From Amycolatopsis sp. MtRt-6 (GTDB lineage Bacteria > Actinomycetota > Actinomycetes > Mycobacteriales > Pseudonocardiaceae): a stretch of 64,000 nt of DNA. Below, one piece after another: positions 10,001-16,788 of this stretch. The stretch spans positions 1-64,000 of the forward strand of contig NZ_JADWPD010000040.1 of the NCBI RefSeq assembly GCF_017308975.1, read 5' to 3'. Each line of letters starts with the position of its first letter. Positions within the stretch are counted from its first letter, which is position 1. The position numbers and the translations under genes are program-made. The notes under the pieces were generated by a model. The model saw only the letters and a list, made by a program, of their open reading frames with translations, was not told the origin of the DNA and searched no databases.

Positions 10001-10900
10001 CCGAAGGTCCGCGCGACGATCTCCAAGGCGGCCAACACCCTCGAAAAGGCCGGGCTGACGAAGCCGTCGTTCGGTTCGCTGCCGAAGGTGTTCGAGTCGA
10101 CGCAGCGCGGGCACGACGTCAAGGCGTTCCCGGCACTGGTGGACGAAGGCGAGTCGGTGGCCGTGCGGCTGCTGGACACGCCGGAGCAGCAGCGGCACGC
10201 GATGTGGGCGGGCACCCGGCGGATGCTGCGGCTGAACCTGAACTCGCCGATGAAGTTCATCACGCGGTCGCTGTCCAACTCGTCGAAGCTGGTGCTGAAC
10301 CGGAACCCGCACGGCAGTGTCGCGGCCCTGCTGGAGGACTGCGTCGACTGCGCGGTGGACGCCCTGATGGCCGCGGGTGGCGGCCCGGTGTTCGACGAGA
10401 CCGGCTTCAAGGTGCTGCTGGAGAAGGTCCGGGCGGGCCTGCACCCTTCGGTGCTCGACGTTCTCACGGACGTGGAGAAGATCCTCCGCGCGGCGAACGA
10501 CGTCGAGGTGGCGTTGTCGTCGGCGCGCGGTCCGGCGGATTCGCTGGCCGACATCCGCGCCCAGCTGGCCGGCTTGGTGTACCCCGGTTTCGTCACGGAG
10601 ACGGGTGCTCCGCGGTTGCGGCACGTGGTCCGGTATCTGCAGGGGATTTCGCGCCGGCTCGAGAAACTGGCTTCGGAGCCGACTCGCGACCTCCAGCGGA
10701 CGGCGGACATCGCGTGGATCACCCGTGAGTACGAGGACGCGCTGGCTTCGCTGCCGCCGGGAACCTCGTCGCCGGCGTTGCGCGAGGTGCGGTGGATGAT
10801 CGAGGAGCTGCGGGTTTCGTTCTTCGCGCAGACGCTGGGGACGGCGCATCCGGTGTCGCTGAAGCGGATCACAAAGGCCCTCGACGACGCGTTGGCCTAG
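7010..10900 (+). CDS. hrpA: ATP-dependent RNA helicase HrpA (DEAH box)
   Basis: A 1296-residue DEAH-box RNA helicase of the HrpA type. Walker A GETGSGKTT at residues 95-103, DEAH (IIDEAHERSLN) near residue 193, SATID motif III, and the C-terminal helicase motif QRKGRCGRTSDG. After the helicase core come the HA2/OB-fold region and the long C-terminal extension (DUF3418) that identifies HrpA. In Escherichia coli HrpA acts on stalled ribosomes and mRNA processing; the role in actinomycetes is poorly studied. The ATG at 7010 (MSTSSPFEALRARL) is chosen because homologous sequence starts there; TATCCT at 6994-6999 may be its -10. Monocistronic by appearance. Confidence 0.95.
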   Translation: MSTSSPFEALRARLPELMPRDEHRLRRRLDGARKARNREAAFAQIAADIDKAELRIRSRRESVPKIEYPEELPVSKLKDEIAAAIEKHQVVIVAGETGSGKTTQLPKICLELGRGIRGQIGHTQPRRLAARTVADRIASELKTELGDAVGYKVRFTDQSGQDTLVKLMTDGILLAEIQTDRSLRQYDTLIIDEAHERSLNIDFILGYLKQLLPRRPDLKVIITSATIDPERFSKHFDDAPIVEVSGRTYPVEVRYRPLVDPDDPSEDADERDQTQGILDAVEELCAEGPGDILVFLSGEREIRDTADVLNRANLRNTEVLPLYARLSSAEQQRIFQSHTGRRVVLATNVAETSLTVPGIKYVVDPGTARISRYSHRTKVQRLPIEPVSQASANQRKGRCGRTSDGICIRLYSEEDFESRPEFTDPEILRTNLASVILQMTSLGLGDIAAFPFVEPPDRRQVSDGIGLLQELGAFDSATSSDRRLTDIGRKLAQLPVDPRMGRMVLEAAKNGCVREVMIIAAALSIQDPRERPAEKQQAADAQHGRFADPTSDFLAYLNLWEYVAEQQKALSGNQFRRMCRTEYLNYLRLREWQDIFSQLRQLAKPLGIHLNTNASPADPQRVHTSLIAGLLSHIGLKDPAKGDYLGARGARFGVFPGSALFKKQPRWVMSAELVETSRLWARVNARIEPEWVEPLAQHVVKRSYSEPHWERKQGAVIATEKVTLYGVPLIADRRVNYGRIDPEMSRALFIRHALVEGDWQTRHHFFAENRALLEEVEDLENRARRRDILVDDQTLYEFYDARVPADVVSVRHFDSWWKKARHEQPDLLSFEKSMLINETAGGVREGDYPDSWTQGTQVFKLTYQFEPGADADGVTVHVPLPVLNQVTPDGFDWQVPGLRAELVTQLIKSLPKALRRNFVPAPDTARDVLSRVSPSDGPLLEVLGRELRALRGITVPYADWDLASVPEHLKMTFRVVDERGKRVAEGKDVSELQRRLAPKVRATISKAANTLEKAGLTKPSFGSLPKVFESTQRGHDVKAFPALVDEGESVAVRLLDTPEQQRHAMWAGTRRMLRLNLNSPMKFITRSLSNSSKLVLNRNPHGSVAALLEDCVDCAVDALMAAGGGPVFDETGFKVLLEKVRAGLHPSVLDVLTDVEKILRAANDVEVALSSARGPADSLADIRAQLAGLVYPGFVTETGAPRLRHVVRYLQGISRRLEKLASEPTRDLQRTADIAWITREYEDALASLPPGTSSPALREVRWMIEELRVSFFAQTLGTAHPVSLKRITKALDDALA

Positions 10901-11030
10901 CGGAAGACCCTCCAGCCACTTCCGCGCGTCTTCGCCGGAATGTCCGGCTTCGAACTTCCGTCGGTTGACCGCGGCCGCGCGCGGGTCAAGCCTGGGGCGG
11001 CTGGAGACCTTCCTGGGAAAGGGCTTTCCG

Positions 11031-12734
11031 ATGTCCTTGGGTGTTTCGTCCGCCAGGCGAAGAATTCTCGCCGTCTGCGCCGCACTGTTCCTGCCGCTTG
11101 TCCTCGCGCCCGCCGCGCACGCGGCCGAGGCTCGGCACCACGTCCCGAACCCGCTGCTCAAGGAGCAGTTCGCCGACGGGGAAGACGAGGACGGCGACGA
11201 TCCCGCGTTGTCCGCGCTCTGCCAGACCTACCTCGGCAAGCCGAACCCCTACCGGCCGCTCGCGCCGAACACCGACGTCATCGACGGGGACACCATCGTG
11301 CCGACCGGCAGCCAGACCGGCTGCAGCACGGCCCAGAACGAGACCACCGTCGCCGTCAACCCGGAGAACCCGCGCAACATCGTCGCCGGCGCCAACGACT
11401 ACCGGCTGTACAACACACGAGAGGCCCGCAACGACTCCGGCGGCTTCGCCTACACGTCGTTCGACGGCGGCCGGACCTGGGTGAACGTCCAGCTGCCGCA
11501 CCTCGATTACCCGACCGGGGCGACCGCACCACTGTCCTATATGGACGCCGCGGGTGACCCGGCGATCGCGTTCGGGCCGCACAACACGGTGTACTACGCG
11601 ACGCTGGTGTTCAGCCGGGCCGAGGTGCCGGACGGCCAGCAGACGGCCAGTGGCATCGCGGTGTCGGTGTCCCACGACGGCGGCCGCAGCTTCGGCGACC
11701 CGGCGATCCTGCACCTCGACGGCGTCACCCCGGCGGGCACGCCGACGCCGGCGCGGATCTTCAACGACAAGGAGTGGATCGCCGCCGACCCGGTGTCCGG
11801 CGACGTCTACGTGACGTGGACGCAGTTCACCTACGACGCGTCCGGCGCGTTCGCCGAGTCGCCGATCGTGCTGTCGAAGTCGGCCGACTTCGGCCGGACG
11901 TGGTCGCCGACGCGCCGGATTTCGCCGTCGCTGACCGGGTTTCCGGGCGGGATCACGCCGTTCGGCAGCGGCTCGAACCCGGTGGTGACCCGCGACGGAA
12001 CGCTCCAGGTGGCGTACGAGACGTCGGTGTGCGCGACGGCGGCGTGCGACCAGCCGGCCGACCACGACGCGGTGGTGGTGGCGACCTCCCGCGACGGCGG
12101 CCGGACGTTCCGGCACGCGGAGGTGGGCCTGGACTTCGACTTCCCGGTCGACGAAGACGTCGCCAACAACGCGCTGACCGGCGAGAACTTCCGCGTCAAC
12201 AGCTTCCCGCAGCTGACGTACGACCGCGCGACGGACCACCTGTGGGTGACGTGGGCGGACGACCGCAACGGTACGTACCGCGACGGAGAGTCGGTGAAGA
12301 CGAACGGAGACGCGTTCCTGAGCGGATCGGACGGCCGTCACGGCTGGTCGAAGCCGGTGCAGGTGGGAACGGCGGCCGACGAGGTGTTCCCGGCGGTGGC
12401 GGCGGTGGCCGGCCGCGTCGCGGTGACGACGTACACGCGCGCGTACGACCCGAACGGCATCGGACTGGACTACGCGTACGCGACAGGCTGGGGCGACGGG
12501 TTGTCGCCGCTGCGAAGGATCACGACGCAGACGGCGAACCCGCAGGTCCAGTTCGTCTCGCCGGGAGCGGAGACGGGCAAGGAACTGCAAGGGGTGTTCA
12601 TCGGCGACTACACAGCGGCGGCGGTGGGCGCGGACTTCCGGCTGCACCCGGTGTGGACGGATTTCCGCGGAAATCCGGGGAAGACGCTGCCGAACCAGGA
12701 CGTCGGGACCCAGTCGCTTCCGATGTTCCCGTAG
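11031..12734 (+). CDS. Secreted BNR/Asp-box repeat protein (sialidase-like beta-propeller)
   Basis: A 567-residue exported protein. Signal peptide at residues 1-33 (RRRILAVCAALFLPLVLAPAAHA-AEA). The mature part contains several Asp-box motifs of the S-x-D-G-G-x-T-W/F kind: SFDGGRTW, SHDGGRSF, SRDGGRTF and a degenerate SADFGRTW. Such boxes mark six-bladed beta-propellers of sialidases and other exo-glycosidases, but also of non-catalytic proteins; no complete sialidase Arg triad or FRIP motif could be recognised, so the enzymatic role is unproven. ATG at 11031 with GGAAAGGG at 11016-11023. A terminator follows the stop. Confidence 0.85.
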   Translation: MSLGVSSARRRILAVCAALFLPLVLAPAAHAAEARHHVPNPLLKEQFADGEDEDGDDPALSALCQTYLGKPNPYRPLAPNTDVIDGDTIVPTGSQTGCSTAQNETTVAVNPENPRNIVAGANDYRLYNTREARNDSGGFAYTSFDGGRTWVNVQLPHLDYPTGATAPLSYMDAAGDPAIAFGPHNTVYYATLVFSRAEVPDGQQTASGIAVSVSHDGGRSFGDPAILHLDGVTPAGTPTPARIFNDKEWIAADPVSGDVYVTWTQFTYDASGAFAESPIVLSKSADFGRTWSPTRRISPSLTGFPGGITPFGSGSNPVVTRDGTLQVAYETSVCATAACDQPADHDAVVVATSRDGGRTFRHAEVGLDFDFPVDEDVANNALTGENFRVNSFPQLTYDRATDHLWVTWADDRNGTYRDGESVKTNGDAFLSGSDGRHGWSKPVQVGTAADEVFPAVAAVAGRVAVTTYTRAYDPNGIGLDYAYATGWGDGLSPLRRITTQTANPQVQFVSPGAETGKELQGVFIGDYTAAAVGADFRLHPVWTDFRGNPGKTLPNQDVGTQSLPMFP

Positions 12735-12740
12735 TGGCGG

Positions 12741-12772
12741 GGCCGGCCGCTCCGAGCCGGGAGCGGCCGGCC
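12741..12772 (+). terminator. Intrinsic terminator hairpin
   Basis: 12-bp perfect stem GGCCGGCCGCTC (12741-12752) with GAGCGGCCGGCC (12761-12772), 8-base loop, six bases after the TAG of the propeller protein gene. Confidence 0.8.
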
Positions 12773-12775
12773 TGA

Positions 12776-12945
12776 CGCACCCGGAGGGTCGGTTGGCGTA
12801 CCTCGGCGGCCGGTTGGCGTCCCCGGAGGGTCGATTGGCCTGATTGGGCGGCGATCTTGCGTGATTGGGGGCGGAACTCGCGTGATTGGGCGGCGATCTC
12901 GCGTGATTGGGCGGGCATCATGCGTGATTGGCGGGGCATCACTCG
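12776..12945. repeat. 21-bp tandem repeat array (locus A of three)
   Basis: Five exact-period 21-bp units start at 12841, 12862, 12883, 12904 and 12925, each beginning TGATTGG; the common pattern is TGATTGGGCGG followed by a variable CATC/GATC and CGCG. They are preceded by a related block, 12776-12803, containing GGTCGGTTGGCGTACCT, and two further diverged units to 12840. The array ends at the base next to the stop codon of the polymerase gene (12946) and lies between two convergent genes. A 28-nt stretch (12776-12803) recurs with one mismatch at 47361-47388. Function unknown. Confidence 0.9.
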
Positions 12946-14634
12946 CTATTTCGCGTCGGCGTAGGTGTCCACGGCCGCGGTCTGCATCGGGAAGCGGACC
13001 GGGCAGGCCGGGCCGAACAGCATCCGGGCCGCTTCCGCCACCGAGTCCGTGATCGCGGTGGCGACCGAGCCGGCCAGGGGCGCCGGGGTGTGGACGATCA
13101 CCTCGTCGTGCTGGAAGAACACCAGGTGGGCCGGTGCCGGCAGGCGGGTGCGGAGGGTCGCGAGCAGCACCGCCGTCATGTCCGCCGCGCTCGCCTGGAC
13201 CACGAAGTTCCGGGTGAACCGGCCCCAGCCGCGCGACGCCCGCCGCGCCTTCAACTCCGCCGCCTCGTCCGAAGCCAAGCCGCCCGTCAACGCGCGCCAG
13301 GCCGCCGACGGCGCCGGCGAAGTGCGGCCCAGCCGGGACCGGACCCGCTCACCGCGCTCACCCGCTTGCGCCGCACGCTCCACATAGGACACTGCGTCCG
13401 GGAACCGCTGGCGCAGCAACCCCAGCAGCGGGCCCGCCTCGCCGGACGTGCCCCCGTACATCGCCGACAGCATCGCGATCTTCGCGCGCGCCCGGTCGTC
13501 GCGGTCGTCGTCGGCCGCCGGTACCCAGCGGGCGCCCGAAAACAGCGCCTCGCCCAGCCTCGCGTACAGGTCGGTCGCCGCCGCGACGTCGGCCAGCCGC
13601 CGGTCGCCCGACAGCGCCGTGAGGACCCGGGGCTCCAGCTGTGCCGCGTCGGCCACCACGAGCTTCCAGCCCGGGTCCGCGCGCACGCACGTCCGCAGCA
13701 CCTTCGGGATCTGCAGCGCCCCGCCGCCGCGGCTCGCCCACCGCCCCGACACCACCCCGCCGACGACGTAGTGCGGGCGGAACCGGCCGCCGGAGACCCA
13801 TTCCTCGAGCCACGCCCAGCCGTTCGCCGTGAACAGCCGCGACAGCTCCTTGTACTCCAGCAACGGCCCGACCGCCGGGTGGTCGATCCCCTTCAGCAGG
13901 TACTTCCGCGCCGCCGGCACCTCGATGCCCTCGCGGGCCAGCGCCCGGACCACGCTCGGCGGCGAGTCCGGGTTCACCGGCCGCCCGCCGAACGCCTCGC
14001 TGATCTTCGCCGCCAGCTCCACCAGTGCCTTCGGACGCTGCCCGGCCGGCACGCGCGGACCGAGCCGCGCCGCCAGCAGCGCCTCGTGGACGTCGGCGCG
14101 CCACGGCAGGCCGTCGGCCGACATCTCCGCCGCGGCCAGCGCGCTCGCCGACTCCGCGGCCAGCAGCAGCCGCATCCGGTCCGGGTGCCCGGTCGCCGCC
14201 ACCCGCCGCTCCTGCTCCGCGAGGACGCGCCGCACCGCCGTGACGACCGTCACGCCCTCGGGCAGCGTCGGCACCCGCGTCTCGAACAGCGTCGGCTGCG
14301 CCAGCTCGACGGCGGACTGCTCGGAAGGCGGCTCCTCGCCGTTCGCCCGGGCCCAGGCCGCGCGCAGGCTCCGGGGCTGCTCCTCCGCGCCCTCGTACGC
14401 CAGCAGCAGCCCCTCGGCCAGCTCGAGGTCGTAGCACCGGCGCACCCGCACCCCGGCCGCGACCAGCAGCGGGTACGTCCGCTCCACCGACGGGAACACC
14501 CACCGCGGCGCCGCCGAGGACTCCAGCTCCCGCGCCAGCCCCGCGAAAGCCGCCTCGTCCAGGCCGGACACCGTGTCCGAAGGCGTGTGCACGGTGAAGC
14601 TCCCGTCCTCCTCTCGTCCCGCGATCACCTGCAC
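12946..14634 (-). CDS. PolA-like DNA polymerase (bifunctional 3'-5' exonuclease/DNA polymerase family)
   Basis: A 562-residue family-A DNA polymerase paralogue, much shorter than PolA and without a 5' nuclease domain. The N-terminal half looks like a degenerate exonuclease-like region; the C-terminal half holds the polymerase fingers and palm. Motif A is VVADAAQLEPRVL instead of the usual DYSQIELR (Asp kept), motif B RAKIAMLSAMYGGTSG is compact but keeps Lys and Tyr-Gly, and motif C QHDEVIVHTP keeps the catalytic Asp. ALQIPKVLRT is also typical. This actinobacterial family is known by annotation but its cellular role is unclear. The start GTG at 14634 gives MQVIAGREEDG. The 3' end abuts repeat array A. 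Confidence 0.85.
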   Translation of the reverse strand: MQVIAGREEDGSFTVHTPSDTVSGLDEAAFAGLARELESSAAPRWVFPSVERTYPLLVAAGVRVRRCYDLELAEGLLLAYEGAEEQPRSLRAAWARANGEEPPSEQSAVELAQPTLFETRVPTLPEGVTVVTAVRRVLAEQERRVAATGHPDRMRLLLAAESASALAAAEMSADGLPWRADVHEALLAARLGPRVPAGQRPKALVELAAKISEAFGGRPVNPDSPPSVVRALAREGIEVPAARKYLLKGIDHPAVGPLLEYKELSRLFTANGWAWLEEWVSGGRFRPHYVVGGVVSGRWASRGGGALQIPKVLRTCVRADPGWKLVVADAAQLEPRVLTALSGDRRLADVAAATDLYARLGEALFSGARWVPAADDDRDDRARAKIAMLSAMYGGTSGEAGPLLGLLRQRFPDAVSYVERAAQAGERGERVRSRLGRTSPAPSAAWRALTGGLASDEAAELKARRASRGWGRFTRNFVVQASAADMTAVLLATLRTRLPAPAHLVFFQHDEVIVHTPAPLAGSVATAITDSVAEAARMLFGPACPVRFPMQTAAVDTYADAK

Positions 14635-14786
14635 CCGGACATCATGCCGACCACCACCGACAATTTCCGCCCGCGCGCGGGCTGGTGCGTTCGGCGTACG
14701 GTTGGTTTACTCTCCGGTAGCTCCCATACCGCCGGTACGCCGCCGTCGGCATGGGCTCTCTTCCCCGCAGCAACGGAGGTGCCCGG

Positions 14787-16421
14787 ATGAGCCTGGTCGC
14801 GCTCGCCACGACGATGGCGGACAAGGTGACCGAGACGGTGCGCAGCGTCGACGTGATGCGGCGGGCGGGCCTCGTCCCCTTCCCCCGGGTCGACGAGGGC
14901 GTGCGCTCGCTGGTCGCGTTGCGGAAGTTCGGCCCGTTCGCCGGCGCCAACCACATCTCCGCCCGCCGCGACCCGGCCGCCGTCGGCATCGTCGACGAGC
15001 TCGGCCCGCTCACCTACAAGCAGCTCGACGACCAGTCGAACGCGCTGGCCAGGGCGTGGTCCGAGCGCGGCGTCAAGCCCGGCCAGGTCGTCGCCGCGCT
15101 GTGCCGCGACCACCGCGGCCTGGTCATCACGATGGCCGCGTCCGGCAAGCTCGGCGTCCGGCTGCTGCTGATGAACACCGGGTTCGCCAAGCCGCAGCTG
15201 GCCGACGTCGCCAAGCGCGAAGGCGTCACGGCGATCGTCTACGACCAGGAGTTCACCGGCCTGCTCGACGCCATCCCCGACGGCGTCGACCGCTACCTCG
15301 CCTGGGTCGACCCGGGCTCCGACCTGACCGACCGGACCGTCCCGGTGCTCGCCGAGATCATCGCCAGCACCGACGACCGGCCGTGGCCCGCGCCGACCAA
15401 GCCGGGCGGGTTCGTGCTGCTGACCAGCGGCACCACCGGCACGCCGAAGGGCGCGCCGCGCCCGCACACCTCCGCGCTGGCGTCGGCGCAGTTCCTCGAC
15501 CGGATCCCGCTGCGCTCGAACGAAGCCACCTACATGGGCGCGCCGCTGTTCCACGGCACCGGCCTCTCGCAGTTCATCCTGTCCTTCGCGCTCGGCTCGA
15601 AGGTCGTCATGCGGCGCAAGTTCAACCCCGAAGAGGCGCTGCGCGGCGTCGCCGAGCACAAGTGCACCGCGCTCGTGCTGGTGCCGACCATGCTGCAGCG
15701 GATCGTCGACCTGCCCAAGGACGTCCGGCGGAAGTACGACACGTCGGCGTTGCGGATCATCTTCGTCGCCGGCTCCGCGCTCTCGCCGGACCTGGGCAAC
15801 CGGGCGAACGAGGCGTTCGGCCCGGTCGTGCACAACCTCTACGGCTCCACCGAGGTCGCGGTGGCGACGGTTGCGACGCCGGAGGACTGGGCGAAGGCGC
15901 CGGGCACGGTCGGCCGCGCCCCGGTCGGCTGCAAAGTGGCGCTGTACGACGAAAAGGGCGAGAAGATCACCGAGCCGCACGTCACCGGCCGCGTGTTCGT
16001 CGGCAGCGGGCTCAGCTTCGGCGGCTACACCGACGGCCGCCACAAGGAGATCATCGACGGCCTGCTCTCCAGCGGCGACGTCGGCCACTTCGACGAAGAC
16101 GGCCTGCTGTTCATCGACGGCCGCGACGACGAGATGATCGTCTCCGGCGGCGAGAACGTGTTCCCGATCGAGGTGGAAAACCTCCTGGTCGAGCGCGAAG
16201 ACGTGATCGAGGCGGCGGTGATCGGCGTCGAGGACCCGGAGTTCGGCCAGCGGCTCAAGGCGTTCGTGGTGAAAGCCGAAGGCGCCGACCTCGACGCCGA
16301 CGAGATCCGCGAGTACGTCAAGGCGAACCTGGCCCGGTACAAGGTCCCCCGGGACGTCGAGTTCCTGGACGAGCTGCCGCGCAACGCGACCGGAAAGGTC
16401 CTGCGCACCAAGCTGTCATGA
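14787..16421 (+). CDS. Long-chain fatty-acid--CoA ligase (acyl-CoA synthetase)
   Basis: ANL-superfamily acyl-CoA synthetase of 544 residues, activating a fatty acid with ATP and CoA. The P-loop LLTSGTTGTPKGAPRPH (about residue 208), the YGSTEVAVAT motif, the hinge region DGRDDEMIVSGGENVFP and the C-terminal catalytic Lys in LPRNATGKVLRTKL are all present. It resembles mycobacterial FadD12-type ligases. ATG at 14787 is preceded by GGAGGT at 14775-14780. Upstream, 14713-14736 holds CGGTA/TACCG dyads that could be a regulator site. Its stop overlaps that of the convergent NTF2-like gene by six bases. Confidence 0.92.
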   Translation: MSLVALATTMADKVTETVRSVDVMRRAGLVPFPRVDEGVRSLVALRKFGPFAGANHISARRDPAAVGIVDELGPLTYKQLDDQSNALARAWSERGVKPGQVVAALCRDHRGLVITMAASGKLGVRLLLMNTGFAKPQLADVAKREGVTAIVYDQEFTGLLDAIPDGVDRYLAWVDPGSDLTDRTVPVLAEIIASTDDRPWPAPTKPGGFVLLTSGTTGTPKGAPRPHTSALASAQFLDRIPLRSNEATYMGAPLFHGTGLSQFILSFALGSKVVMRRKFNPEEALRGVAEHKCTALVLVPTMLQRIVDLPKDVRRKYDTSALRIIFVAGSALSPDLGNRANEAFGPVVHNLYGSTEVAVATVATPEDWAKAPGTVGRAPVGCKVALYDEKGEKITEPHVTGRVFVGSGLSFGGYTDGRHKEIIDGLLSSGDVGHFDEDGLLFIDGRDDEMIVSGGENVFPIEVENLLVEREDVIEAAVIGVEDPEFGQRLKAFVVKAEGADLDADEIREYVKANLARYKVPRDVEFLDELPRNATGKVLRTKLS

Positions 16422-16748
16422 CCCACACTGGACGTTGACGACCCGCCAACGTCCGTCCCGGCGCTCGGCCACCACCGTGCAGGCGACGCCGTCGCGGTGC
16501 CCGGTCGCGACGCCCACCGACTGCGTCACCTGCAGGCGCGTCCACCGGAACGCGCCCGCCGGGACGCGGCCGGGCCAGCCGGCCTTGCCGAGCACGCGCC
16601 CGGCCGGGCCGTCGCCGCGGAAGCCGTCGGCGAGCAGCGGCGCCAGTGCCTCGGTGTCGCCGCCCGCGTCGGCGTCCCGCCAGCGGGCCAGCAGCTCCTC
16701 GAACGTCTCCACGGCTTCGAAGGTCGCAGGCGCGGGGTAGCGCAACAT
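16416..16748 (-). CDS. NTF2/SnoaL-like small protein
   Basis: A 110-residue protein (MLRYPAPATFEAVETFEELL) with the fold pattern of NTF2/SnoaL-like proteins: an N-terminal helical part with LLARWRDADAGGDTEALAPLLADGF, then beta strands ending ERRDGRWRVVNVQCGS, which is the common C-terminal strand of this superfamily. Members include small isomerases, dehydratases and non-enzymatic ligand binders; no specific reaction can be assigned. The start at 16748 has AGGTGG upstream. It is divergent, 40 bp apart, from the LuxR-type regulator at 16789 and tail-overlaps the CoA ligase. Confidence 0.75.
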   Translation of the reverse strand: MLRYPAPATFEAVETFEELLARWRDADAGGDTEALAPLLADGFRGDGPAGRVLGKAGWPGRVPAGAFRWTRLQVTQSVGVATGHRDGVACTVVAERRDGRWRVVNVQCGS

Positions 16749-16788
16749 CGGCCACCTGGCCGAGATCCGCTGGCAGACTGGCCGGGCC

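Noticed and set aside
7019..11161. Very long open frame on the minus strand antisense to hrpA
   Set aside because: Long antisense frames are expected in high-GC genes because of codon bias. The translation is Arg/Val/Asp-rich with no recognisable domain, while the plus strand encodes a full HrpA.
12776..12945. CRISPR array interpretation of the 21-bp repeats
   Set aside because: Units are contiguous without unique spacers, the sequence varies along the unit, and no cas genes are present.
12861..13052. Short frames giving heptapeptide repeats across the 21-bp arrays
   Set aside because: A 21-base unit automatically yields seven-residue repeats in every open frame. No start signals or codon bias support translation, except where the membrane-protein gene reads into array B.
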